The position numbers and the translations under genes are program-made. From Chalciporus piperatus (Eukaryota; Basidiomycota; Agaricomycetes; Boletales; Boletaceae): a stretch of DNA of 64,000 nt. Below are positions 35,651 to 45,680 of the stretch, piece after piece. Position 1 is the first letter of the stretch. Each line of letters opens with the position of its first letter. The notes under the pieces were generated by a model. The model made no database searches. It saw only the letters and a program-made list of their open reading frames with translations, and was not told the origin of the DNA. Where the stretch lies: NCBI GenBank assembly GCA_038093975.1, contig JBBPTG010000002.1:248001-312000 (forward strand). Direction: 5' to 3'.

Positions 35651-37204
35651 TTAGTGTGTCTCACTGACCATGGCAATTATCACAGTAACGCTATGATCAC
35701 GTCAACGATGTGTAGACAAGAGAATGCCAGGTCTTACTCATCGACTTTCTAAACACGAAAATCAGCATCAGCACAAGTCTCAGGGAGTCTATCGACTACT
35801 CACCCCGCCGGGGTAAATCACACCTTCCCGTGCCGCCTCGCCTGTGGGGCACGTGAATCAAGTGAACCAAGGGAATTTGAAGGAAACCTACGCGAAAACG
35901 GGCTCGCTCGCTTCCGATCCCGCATACAGCGTTGTGCATATTGCACGATGCGATTCGCCATAGCCTGAACTTGTTCGCTCTCTGGACCTCCACCACGAGC
36001 AATCAGCGAACATATTGTGACTAATTCCGAAGGAAACACGTTGTCCGAGAGTCCATCCGTCTGGGAATGCCTTTAGGACCATAGAATGACGGCGGAACCG
36101 CGGACATACATATGCAACGACAATATCACCATGTCGGAGTTTCATTTCACGCTGGGCAGCTGCGTTAGGTAAATCGGTGGAATAATTGAAACTCGTGAAG
36201 TATTTTGAAAGTTGCCTAGGAAGCGAAGATCGGCATGGCAGGCGTAACGGACGACCAGGAAACGCACAAAGGACAGTTGAAGTAGTGAGTTTGGACTGGT
36301 TCTCTATGAATCACGGATGAAGATCGAATAATCAAAAACCCGCTGTCACCTAAACTGGAAGCAGATGTCAGTTGTATGATTTGCACTGTTCAGCATGATT
36401 GAATTTGTTTACTTTGCTGAACGAAGGATACCCGAGGAAGAGTTCAGACTTAGTAGGCAAGCCGTACTGGATCCTGAGAAATCGAAGAGGGTGGAATGTC
36501 AGTAGTAACGGCCGATGAAGTGAACATACCGGCTTCTACAAGGTTTTCCCGTAGTACGTCACGGTAAGCAAGCTCGAGGCATTGGTAGGGAGTGACCTCG
36601 CAGCCTATGACGTGTTCATCGACACGATCTTGTGTGGGATCAATCTCAGGCTCTCCTGCCCATGAATTGCGCGAGTAATGATGTGCATGATACATTAAAG
36701 CTTGAGCAAATAACGAGGGGTCGACACCTGAATCGACCCATCCTCCAACACCGTCAGCTACGCCAAGTGCGACACCCTACAGAATTCAAGGGGAAACTGA
36801 GGTAAGCGACAGAGGGCGGATGACGGTAAGCTTACCTACCGAGCCGTTTCGCATCTAGATGGAAAGAGGAATAAGACCAAGAGGAATATTTAGATAGAAT
36901 GGTCACGCGCCTCTGTATGGAAGAAGAAATCCTCGCCGGCGTCTTTTGTTGGCAAACGTTTAGGGTGAGCGAGCATTTCATCCCTCCATTTTCCAAGCTC
37001 CGAATCTGCGGAGAAGGATGTATGAAAGCGTGCAAGCTTTGGATCTGGAGGCTTTGCTGCCCAGCTAACGCCTATATGAAACCTATATGGGCGCGAAACT
37101 GAGGAACTGAATCGTTGTGAGATTGGCCCAAAACACGACGTGTGCTCATGAGGACGGTGTATCCACGCCAACGAGCTCCGAGAACGTGCGAGGAGTTGGA
37201 ACAT
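35651..37204 (-). CDS. PTC7: Mitochondrial PP2C-type phosphatase, PTC7 family
   Basis: A PPM-family Ser/Thr phosphatase. Yeast Ptc7 activates coenzyme Q synthesis in mitochondria. The N-terminus MFQLLARSRSSLAWIHRPHE looks like a presequence. Landmarks follow: KLARFHTSFSADSELGKWRD, KDAGEDFFFHTE, MRNGSGVALGVADGVGGWVD followed by SGVDPSLFAQALMYHAHHYS, LGDSGFLIIRSS, REMKLRHGDIVVAYTDGLSD and EGVIYPGGKVDDVTV. The metal-binding Asp residues in GVADGVGG and GGKVDD and the Gly of LGDSG are present. The last two exons are tiny, and the CDS ends TAA at 35651-35653. Intron 36855-36910 must be GC-AG to connect DFFFHTE to MRNGSG. An alternative reading would stop at KVDE. There are eight or nine introns in total. 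Confidence 0.85.
36855..36910 (-). other. Inferred GC-AG intron in PTC7
   Basis: The intron starts GCGCGT and ends ATCTAG on the minus strand. It joins the conserved DFFFHTE to MRNGSGVALG in phase 0. The GT four bases in gives the wrong phase. Confidence 0.6.
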
Positions 37205-37743
37205 GAGTAGAAAGGACAACCGCTGGTGTCACGTCGACGGCTCGTTTCGTGAACACGTGACATACGCGACGGCAGTCTCGCTCCTTCAAGTTGGACGCGT
37301 CCGTATTCATAGCCGTCGAAGATGAACTCTGACGATCAAACCTGGACTGAATATCCCCCCGAGGGCGTTGATGACCCTCGTAATTTGGAGCTGTCATAAC
37401 GGTCAGTCGCGTTCTGAAGCCTGCTCAAGTGTGCGATCGGAATCTAGTTGTCATCCCGAGAGGGGAGACTCACTCGTCCTTCTCCTCCCTATCAACTCAC
37501 TGCACAATCTATGCCATATTTACCATCTCCCTTATAGGAGTATCCGAACCTGCCACACAGGTGTTAAAGACTATGAGAGAGCACCCAGAGCTGCTGAGTG
37601 AGTCCTTGAATTTCTTTCTGCATCTATACCACCTTACCACCTTCTGTCCGGAACTCTCTCTCTTCACTCTCCAATGTATTAACCTCCAGGGCCAGCAACG
37701 CAAGGGCCGCTTGCCTGGCCCCCCGGCCCTAAGCGATGTGACT
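37205..37743. other. Divergent intergenic region
   Basis: A 539-bp gap between PTC7 (minus) and the protease-like gene (plus). An intron-like stretch at 37586-37689 (starts GTGAGT, ends CTCCAG) could belong to the 5' UTR of the protease-like gene. No conserved coding sequence. Confidence 0.3.
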
Positions 37744-39178
37744 ATGATGTCCAATCTTTCTGCCCTTACCTTTGCCAGCGATGCCACCACTGTCTCCATG
37801 CACGGCCCTGACGAGTATGAGAGAACATCATATTATAATGGCATCACTGGGGATGGTGACCACCCGGACCTCGTCTACCGTTCGGACTTCCTCACTATGC
37901 CCTTCCCCAAGCCCGTAGGCAGACACACCCACATCCCCATCAAGTCGCTCCGTGGAGTCTTTGACACCCCGCTCAACGATGTCTGGGACACTGTCAGTCC
38001 CCAGATTCGTAACCTGATCAAGGCTCGGAAGATCAACTGGTCATCCATTGACCCTGCCCGCTTCTTCACACATGCACCACTGGGGGGGGGGCGAAGGGGA
38101 GTCTCGGTCCCGTCGTCATATGGGTTGGCGTCATTCCTGGTTCTACCTCCGCTGATACCGCCCACGAGGTCTCCCAAGAGATTCTTACCCTTTTGCAGAA
38201 GAATGGAGTTGACGGTGCTGTTGTGGAATGGCGCGAGGCGGTCCCGCAGAGGCTTGCAGGTCCCCCCCTTATGTGCCATGTCAACAGCAGCAATGCCACC
38301 CATTATGCCCGTCGCTTCCTCATTGCTCTTCTCGGTGTTCCCCTTGTGATTGAAGAAATGGAGGAGGAGGATTCCGAGGGCACTCTTACGCTCTGGTTCC
38401 ACGAGAACAAAGACAAGGATGGCAACCCTAGCAATAAGGTGTACGGAGTTAGCAACTGTCACGTCCTGCGCAAGACTCGGAACACCACTGTCGATTACGA
38501 GCACAGGGGCGGCGCACCCATGGACCACGTTCGAGTGTGCAGCATGCATCGATTCCAGCGCGGCCTCGACGAGATCACGAAGGCCATTGCTGATCGCGGC
38601 ATTCTCGCTGACCTTTGGGCCCGAGATATCGTCAAACTGCAGGCGAAGGAGAGGCAGGACGTAGAGAACACGAGAGCAATCCTCAAGACCTTGCACACAT
38701 GTTCTCTCCTCTCGGTGGTGGTCCGACCACATTCAAATTTCCTGATGAGAGGAAGCTCCGCCAGCGCTGCCTTATGGTCGGCAAAGATGACAACACTACC
38801 GACCTCCCTTCGCTGTCGAACTCTGCAGGGTGGGCGAGGTCCTCCTTCGTGGCGCAGCCCTCGATCACTGTCGGACGCTACGCCGGCCTAGTTTCATTCA
38901 CTCAGAACGAAGTCGGCATCGAGTCCGTCGAGCTCGGTATCTACAACTTGGGCAACAAGACTGCCGAAGTCTTCTCTGTTAAAGGAGATTCGGGCTCCCT
39001 TGTCTGGCACATGACGAACGGTACAGCTCGCATCGTTGGCCAACTCCACTCTGGACACAACAAGGGTGGCTCGACCAGCAATCATGTTACGTATTGCACC
39101 CCTGGCTGGTACCTCCTGGGCCAGATCAAGAGGAGGTTCAAGTACGCCGACTTCTACCACACCACCTGGTCAGCTTGA
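37744..39178 (+). pseudogene. Trypsin-like serine protease-like protein, disrupted by two frameshifts
   Basis: Three consecutive frames each read as ordinary protein. Frame 1 (37744-38091) starts MMSNLSALTFASDATTVSMH and runs to the SSIDPARFFTHAPLGG segment. Frame 2 (38092 to about 38,695) contains GPVVIWVGVIPGSTSADTAH, HYARRFLIALLGVPLVIEEM and GVSNCHVLRK. Frame 3 (about 38,700-39178) contains FKFPDERKLRQRCLMVGKDD and VKGDSGSLVWHMTNGTARIV. NCHVL and GDSGSLVW look like the His and Ser active-site segments of a chymotrypsin-fold protease; this is inference from motifs. The first break is at a run of ten G (38082-38091); eight or eleven G would restore the frame. The second break has no homopolymer. 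The gene has no coding introns, unlike nearly all its neighbours. It could be a pseudogene, a sequencing error, or both. Confidence 0.6.
38082..38091 (+). repeat. Poly-G run of 10 at a frame break
   Basis: Ten consecutive G residues sit exactly where the protease-like reading frame shifts by -1/+2. Homopolymers like this mutate by slippage and are also error-prone in sequencing. Confidence 0.9.
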
Positions 39179-41003
39179 GAACACCATTAACGGTTCGTCT
39201 CTCTCTTCCGCCTCATGCTTTCGTACCCATGGCTGATAAACGTCGAAGCCAGTGTCATCTTCTGCGACCTCTTCACCTCCACTATGCCCCCTCTCTTTAG
39301 TTCTCGTTTGTCGACTGCGAACCATCCCCCATCCCACCTCCCTGACTGCGTTTCTTCCCCATTCCCAACTGTCCGACTTACTCTCTTTTCTTGACTCCCG
39401 GTTACGTTTTCGCTGTCGTTGGTGCATCATGATGCACATGTCTTGCTCGTTGGATCACCGTTCAAGTTCGCTTCTTTCTTCCGTCTCATCTTCTCGCAAT
39501 GATCACTGATGACCTCGACCTCCAGGCCTTGGTGAACCTTTCACGCTCTGTCTGTTCCCTTGACTTTGTCTCAATTCTCTCTACTTGTTATTTATTGGTT
39601 GGTTGTCAGTAACGATGGATGCTTTGATCGATGAATCATCGCCTTGGTATGCTTCTCCCTGCATTGTTCTTTCGTACATATGACTGTCAATGTTGACGCC
39701 TAGGTCTTGGATGCGTGGACTCGTCGCTTGAGTATGTTCTAACTTCTATCTTCTCCCCGTCTTCTGGGTCTATAACTAATGGCTTTGGTCCGCAATTTAG
39801 GCCTTGACTTGTGGATTCGTCGCATCTGTTATTGTAGCTTTCATCATCGGACGCTCTCATCCTTAGGACTTTTCATTCGCGACTGAGTAAGCTCGACTTG
39901 AGGACCTTTGATTTAAAACATTCGACTTAAGGATGGTCGACACCCATGTCTTCTATCCTAGTCTATCCCTATCCGCTCGCCTCGCGCGCAGCTAGTGTGG
40001 GGGCGGAAAAGGGACTATACAGGAGGTATATTCGGCCCGCGCCGCGGGGTAGCTCGGAAGCGAGGCCAGAATTAGGGAGTATAGGGCTGTGGGGCTTCGC
40101 TACCTACTATGCGGTGCTGAAGCCGACTTTGCCCATTCTGGCTGCTTTGCAGAGCCGTCAATGAGGGAAGCACTTCGAGTTGAACATGTGCGTCTCTTAT
40201 CACTTCAGCAGCTTTTCAAACATTTCCAAAGTTCGAGGCAGGGGCCAAATAAAAACTCGACTCGCCGAAGAGACTATTCTGCTCGACAAACACAAAGGTC
40301 CCAGGTCGAGCTATGCGTCGAACCGTACCCCGTCTACGCTTAGGAGGCTTTTCTTCGCTCTCCTCCTCACCCCCTCCTCTCCCAAGCCCTACTAATTTCT
40401 TAGGGTCCCGGCTGAGAGGGGTCGCCGGGCCTGTTTGTCGTTGACGATGCATTGCTCCTCGGGGCGGGTTCCCTGTGCGCCCTGGTTGAGGAACGCCTTG
40501 AGCGTTTTGGTGCGTCCCATGGCTGAGAACTAAGAGCGACGAGTGCCCTTGCCAAGCACATCACTATATTACAGTCAGTCGCGCCCCACAGCCAATCCGA
40601 TCCTTCAAGAATTTGCCGCGAGTCGTCGCGCTCGCGCTCTTACATAAGTGAGGTCCTGGTAGCAAAGAATGGGCAATGGTGACGCTGGTGGTTGCCAATT
40701 TATTCAACCACGGCTATTAGGATTGCAGGAAAACTCCCCTCTGCATGATATATAACCTGGAGCCTCAGCGGGTTGGGTGGGGGGTAAACCGTTTGATTCA
40801 TGCCTTTGCAGTACCACGTGCTATCTGAAAGAAACCAATTTGTTTCTTCCCTCTTTCAAAGTTCAAGGCGCCATTCAATTACGGTTGCCCCGCTCCCATA
40901 GCATCCATTTACAGTCAGGATAGCAGATAATCTCAGAAAGGAGGAAGCAGAAGATACAGCAGGGGTACATCAAACGTGGTACCGGTATGCAAGACTTCAA
41001 GCT
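39179..41003. other. Gene-poor stretch of 1.8 kb
   Basis: The first 700 bp are pyrimidine-rich and contain intron-like pieces. Two short segments resemble each other (GCGTGGACTCGTCGC at about 39,712 and TTGTGGATTCGTCGC at about 39,815). A minus-strand frame of 42 codons (40392-40520) starts MGRTKTLKAFLNQGAQ. It may be a small gene or chance. No tRNA or transposon was recognised. Confidence 0.3.
40392..40520 (-). CDS. Possible 42-aa basic peptide
   Basis: ATG at 40520, TAG at 40392-40394. The peptide starts MGRTKTLKAFLNQGAQGTRP and ends SAGTLRN. It is basic with no hydrophobic segment. Support is weak: only an open frame in a gene-poor stretch. Confidence 0.15.
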   Translation of the reverse strand: MGRTKTLKAFLNQGAQGTRPEEQCIVNDKQARRPLSAGTLRN

Positions 41004-42539
41004 TCAAGATTTCTCCGGTTTCTGTGCTGCGTCGCGGGCACGTGAGTAGTTGGCCCACATAATCTTCCAGTCTGCCTCCGATGTTCCCTCGCCTGGCGCA
41101 CTTTGATCGGAAGCAACACCGGCCCATCCAACCGCCCGCTCATAGCATTCGAGAGCCCGCTCTGTTCTACCCTCTTGCTCGCTCAGAATTCCCATCAGGT
41201 TCCATGCCTCTGCAGCGGTACGACGGGCGTGACGCAACAATGCTCTTGCCGGCCTTCGCATCGCGAATGATGTGGCATATACAGGTAGAATGGGCGCATC
41301 GGGTGCAGGGGTGTGAGCCTTACTGGAGCCTTTCGTGTCGGGTGAACTGAAAGGCAGGCCAGTCAGAGCCAGAGCAACGCGTTCGGACGACTCAGCAGCC
41401 CTCCTCAGGTAATCTATGGATGACTGCCGAGGGGACCGAAGGGCATGATGTACTTCAGCAAGGTGGATGGAAAGGAGGGAAGAACGGTGGAGTAAATAGA
41501 GGGAGTGTAATGCTCGGGGTGGTGATGCGGAAGAGATCGATGGCGGTGAAGGAATGCTGCGCAACAAAGCAAGGGCGGACTCTTGGATTTGTCGAGCATG
41601 TTTCAACTGACCGGATGTGGAATAATACGCAGACAGCGAGACAAGCGTAGACGCAAGCGTGCGCTGTGCAGACGGAGATGAGGGCACTGTCTCGGATATC
41701 GTGGGGATGGCGGAGCCTTCAGATTGCTGTGTTCCTTGTGATAGACCGAGGGCTCGTGTCCACCAAGAAAAGGCGTCCTTGGACTCGCCGAGTCTGAAAT
41801 TAATATCCCCCAATTTTGAAGCGGCATGAGCAGCCTCCGGCCCCTTTGCAGAGAGACCAGCCCAAACGCGTTCGTATTTTGAGCGAGCTTCAAAGAAAGC
41901 CTCTTTTGTCCCAATGCGCTCCAGAACAGCAGCGTGGTGAGCGAGAAGCTCGTTAATTGTTTGCGGACGCAATTTGCCTGAGGCCATTCTCTCCTCTGCG
42001 ATCTTGATGGTCTCTTCCAGATACTTGTGGGCAGAGCTCAAGCGAGCCTCGATGACGCCGAGACTGCCTGCGCCCTGGAGGCCGTCGTCCGCAAATGTGA
42101 TTGGGCCGACACCCCAGGTCTCCGCCATGTACGAGGCACGTAGAAGGTGCCGTCCTCTATATCCGAGTGCAGAGTCCGTTCCACCACGCTCACCACCGGT
42201 CCACTTTTCAGCATCACGATCCCATTCCCACTTGCGAATTTCATCATCTCGTTCAGGTGCGAGCTCGAGGGACTCGACCCAGATGTGGGCACCCTCGTAT
42301 ACTGTCCATGCGGTGAGCCCGAGACCAAATACGCCGAGAAAAGTGTATTTAAAGAAACCGGCGTAGAAGCCGAAGGCGGTACTGGCAGCACTGGCGATGG
42401 GGTCTTGAATGAACGGGGTCACTGGGCTTTGTGGATTCTGGTGGGTGTCTTGTGACTGGAAACGTCGACTGCTGGTTCCGAGTGGCTGGTGAATGTGACG
42501 GAGGGAGCGTCTGAGCAGGGAAGGTCGCACCCGCAGCAT
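41004..42539 (-). CDS. Mitochondrial TPR protein, MGR3-like (i-AAA protease adaptor candidate)
   Basis: An uninterrupted frame of about 511 aa. The N-terminus MLRVRPSLLRRSLRHIHQPL is Arg-rich and free of acidic residues, like a mitochondrial presequence. One membrane span follows at about residues 60-85 (YTFLGVFGLGLTAWTVYEGA). The rest is helical with TPR-like units (AAHAASKLGDINFRLGESKD, ALECYERAVGWAG) and ends SRARDAAQKPEKS. Presequence, single span and intermembrane-space TPRs match yeast Mgr3, an adaptor of the i-AAA protease Yme1; sequence identity to Mgr3 itself could not be tested. The first ATG is 42539. The lack of introns is unusual here. Confidence 0.65.
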   Translation of the reverse strand: MLRVRPSLLRRSLRHIHQPLGTSSRRFQSQDTHQNPQSPVTPFIQDPIASAASTAFGFYAGFFKYTFLGVFGLGLTAWTVYEGAHIWVESLELAPERDDEIRKWEWDRDAEKWTGGERGGTDSALGYRGRHLLRASYMAETWGVGPITFADDGLQGAGSLGVIEARLSSAHKYLEETIKIAEERMASGKLRPQTINELLAHHAAVLERIGTKEAFFEARSKYERVWAGLSAKGPEAAHAASKLGDINFRLGESKDAFSWWTRALGLSQGTQQSEGSAIPTISETVPSSPSAQRTLASTLVSLSAYYSTSGQLKHARQIQESALALLRSIPSPPSISSASPPRALHSLYLLHRSSLLSIHLAEVHHALRSPRQSSIDYLRRAAESSERVALALTGLPFSSPDTKGSSKAHTPAPDAPILPVYATSFAMRRPARALLRHARRTAAEAWNLMGILSEQEGRTERALECYERAVGWAGVASDQSAPGEGTSEADWKIMWANYSRARDAAQKPEKS

Positions 42540-43055
42540 TTGATGCAACGCTGATGCGGTGAGTACTTTAGTACCAGTTGGTGCTAGGGGGAACAGAATA
42601 TGGAATCAAAACCAAATAAATAACAAATAATTTAAGTAATGAACAATGTGGCTATGTCAGTGTTTATACCAATCTGCATCGTGTATGATGTACATGTATC
42701 TTTGGCGCAGGAAGCACCAGCTGGCTGCCACTGTTCGGTCTCCTGATGCTTAGCCGGTATCTCCACTCGTTACAGCCATTCGTTCCCGATGCTAAGCTTC
42801 ACCTAGACCTGTTACCGCGAATCATTAATCATGCCGGCTGTGTCCGTCAGGCGAGGAGCGCCCACAGTAGATGGCAGATGGGCCATCTACGCCGCTCAGA
42901 AGGGGCCGAGCACGTGTATAGAATGCGTCAGAACGTACACACAACTCATCTGCCATCCCACTTATAAAAAAGTGGATTGATGCTGGGTTCTGGTGGGTTC
43001 CCGTCGACTCTTCCCGTCCCTCGCAAGGCTCTGCGTTCCCCTTGACGCCGTCGCA
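42540..43055. promoter_or_regulatory. Divergent promoter region, MGR3-like / GH5-like
   Basis: A 516-bp gap between divergent genes. A short inverted repeat is visible at about 42,870-42,892 (agatggcagatgggccatct). No coding sequence seen. Confidence 0.35.
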
Positions 43056-45358
43056 ATGATGCTCCTCTCGCTACTCTGCCTGTGGGCTCCCCTGATACTC
43101 GCAGGTTCAAGTTATGCATCGAGAGCGGCTGTCGACAAGAGAAACAATAGCCCTTTCGTAAGTCAAGTTGGCACGTCATTCGTAGTGAATGGCAGGTACG
43201 TCAGCAAACACCCCTTTGGCACCCATTTCTAAATCGCTTGTAGTGAGCTCAAGTACATCGGCACGAATGCTTACTGGCTGCCCGCCTTGAACACGAACGA
43301 GGATATCTGGTACACATTTGGCAACATTTCCGCCCTTGGAATCAAAGTCGTTCGGCTGTGGGCTTTCAACGGTGAGCCGCTCATCCCTCATTCACGTTTA
43401 CATAATTTATCAGCTATCTGGTAGATGTCGACACCATTCCGGTAAACGGCACATGGTTCCAGCTTGTCCGAAATGGCACAGTGACCATCAACGATGGCCC
43501 AAGCGGTCTTCAGAAACTTGACACAGTTGTTCAAATGGCTGAACAACATGGTCTTTACGTTATCTTATCTCTCACGAACAACTGGAACCCTCTACCCTTC
43601 TTGAACAACACCATCAAACCTATCAATAGCTCTCTGCTCTCTCGTGATGTTACCGCTGGTACAAACAACTCACTGCCACGAAACTACTTGTCCAATGACT
43701 ATGGTCAGTGTTATCTTGCTCACTGCCGATGTTCATTCTCACAGCAACCAGGTGGCATGGACCTGTATGTCCGCCAATATGGTCTCGAAACACATGACCA
43801 GTTCTACACGGATCCGTCAATCTTGACCGCTTTCATGAATTTCACCACTCAGATCGTGTCCCGTTATGTGAACAGTACATCAGTTTTCAGTTGGGAGCTT
43901 GCGAATGACGCCAGGTGCGAGATCTTTCTGCGCGTTCTACAGATTGCTGATCTGCCGGATGTCAGGTGTAATTCTACCCTCCCTTCGAGCGGAAACTGCA
44001 CCACGGAGACCGTGACAGAGTGGCATGCCACAGTGGCTTCTCACGTTCGTTCCATCGATCCGAATCATCTCATTTCTGCCGGGTAAGGGAAGTATTTTTA
44101 ATACGATGCACATGTGATAACCATTAATTTCAGAACATCGGGGTATTTGTGCACCGACTGCCCCAAGCTATACCCTCTGAACCCTACGCCTGCACCCTCG
44201 GCATCCCCCGCACCTGGAAAGAAGAAGCGCAGCAAGGCAGTTCCTGTGACAACGGAACAGATTCTCCGCGAACGTGCCCAGTCAAGACGGCGTACCCGAG
44301 AGGCTGCCAAACGTGCGGGAACCCTGAAACAAGATGGCATACGTATCAGAGGTCGCTGGGTCTCCACTGGTAGGATTGGTGCGATTTTTCAAGTTCCCGT
44401 TTGCTGAATTGTCACACAGCCACTAGACGTCAGGAAACCCAAAGCGTTGGTTCGATCTATGATGGGTCTTATGGAGTTGACAGCCAAGATATCTTAAACA
44501 TTCCCACCATTGGTTTTGGCTCATTCACACTGTTCCCCGATCAGCAATCTTACGGCCCCGAGGATCCTTCCTTGACGCCCTATGTAAACACGGTGAACTC
44601 GGGTGTTGGCTGGATTAACAACCAGGCTCAAACGGCGGCTGCGTAAGTCGTCTTTCCATGCACCAATTGGATGAGCTTACATTGCCCATCCATCAAGTGT
44701 CGGAAAACCCACGGCGTTGACGGGTTTCGGTTTGGTGACACAAGGGAATGCTCCTAACTTCGTTCCGTTCAACATGACCACTGCGCCATATGCTTCTAAT
44801 TCCTGTGGGTACCTTCTAGAAGCCATTGCAATTTTGATCAGATAGCTAATACTTTCTCCCAGCAGCGTCTAATACCGCGTCTGATAACTCTACTTTATAT
44901 GGTGTTACTAACCAACAACAGACAGATGCCTACTCAACATGGTTGAATGGTAAGTACCGTTTTGTTACGTTTGGAGTGGGCGGCTGACTGTGTGATCATC
45001 TCAGCCGGAATCGTTGCTGGAATCAATGGCCTCGTTCAGTATCAGGTTTGGAATAGTCGCGAATTCACGTAACTTTAGATACTCAATGACACCATTTCAG
45101 TGGGGTCAAATGAACCTGACAGCTCAGACCAACACGACGATTTCGCCAAACGTCTCCGGCATCTCATCGGATAACCAGACTAGTCCTGTGTCTGGGAGTG
45201 GTAACGATACGACGGGAATCTCGCCCAACGACGGCTATAGCAGGTGCGACTTAGTGGTAATCAAATGTTATCTGCTACTGATTTTGATCTACAGCAACGG
45301 AAACGATGCCGTTCAGCAAGTCTTACAAAATGCTACTCAGCACATAGCATCAAACTGA
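43056..45358 (+). CDS. Secreted GH5_7-like protein lacking catalytic glutamates
   Basis: About 590 aa across roughly eleven exons. A signal peptide (MMLLSLLCLWAPLILAGSSY) is followed by a possible Kex2 site (VDKR) and many N-glycosylation sequons. The fold follows GH5 subfamily 7 endo-mannanases: KYIGTNAYWLPAL, GIKVVRLWAFND, LQKLDTVVQMAEQHGLYVIL, GGMDLYVRQYGLETHDQFYT, VFSWELANDARC, DPNHLISAG, GFGSFTLFPDQ, GKPTALTGFGLVT and QYQWGQMNLT. The acid/base position (normally ANEP) reads ANDA, and the nucleophile position (normally EEFG) reads TGFG. The usual His of FHLYP is Thr. A lysine/arginine-rich insert (PGKKKRSKAVP to RRRTREAAKRAG) interrupts the barrel after CTDCPKLYP. It is probably not an active hydrolase; a binding or structural role is possible. 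Confidence 0.85.
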
Positions 45359-45680
45359 GCGATCGCTGTATGGCGAGAACAAATCTGGGTCCGTGGCCAA
45401 TTTGATGGGTTGTAGATTTGAGTCTCGTATTTGGTTTCTCATCTTTAGCTATCTATTTTTCTGGATTGGACTCTCTTGATGAACAATATACGTTTGTGTC
45501 ATGATACTTGTAAAGGTAGAATACACGCGCTGTACGCTGTCACTGTCAATGTTCCAAGTCTCTCGATGGTCTCTCGATGGCTAGTATGATCACGTGGCTG
45601 CTTGAATGAGGCGCACCGCGTAGCACAGACATCGACACGACCCAGCTCAACCACTCTTGTTTCGAGCATTGTCCCAGGAT
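45359..45680. promoter_or_regulatory. Intergenic region between GH5-like and RAD3
   Basis: A 322-bp gap between tandem plus-strand genes. A direct repeat of tctctcgatgg occurs twice in tandem at about 45,561-45,583. No coding sequence seen. Confidence 0.35.

Noticed and set aside
37875..38732. Minus-strand open frame of 285 codons
   Set aside because: It lies antisense to the protease-like gene. The plus-strand frames carry the recognisable motifs and the minus frame has no protein-like features.
40190..40395. Several overlapping short frames in the 40-kb gap
   Set aside because: They overlap on both strands, start and stop irregularly and show no domain-like sequence.
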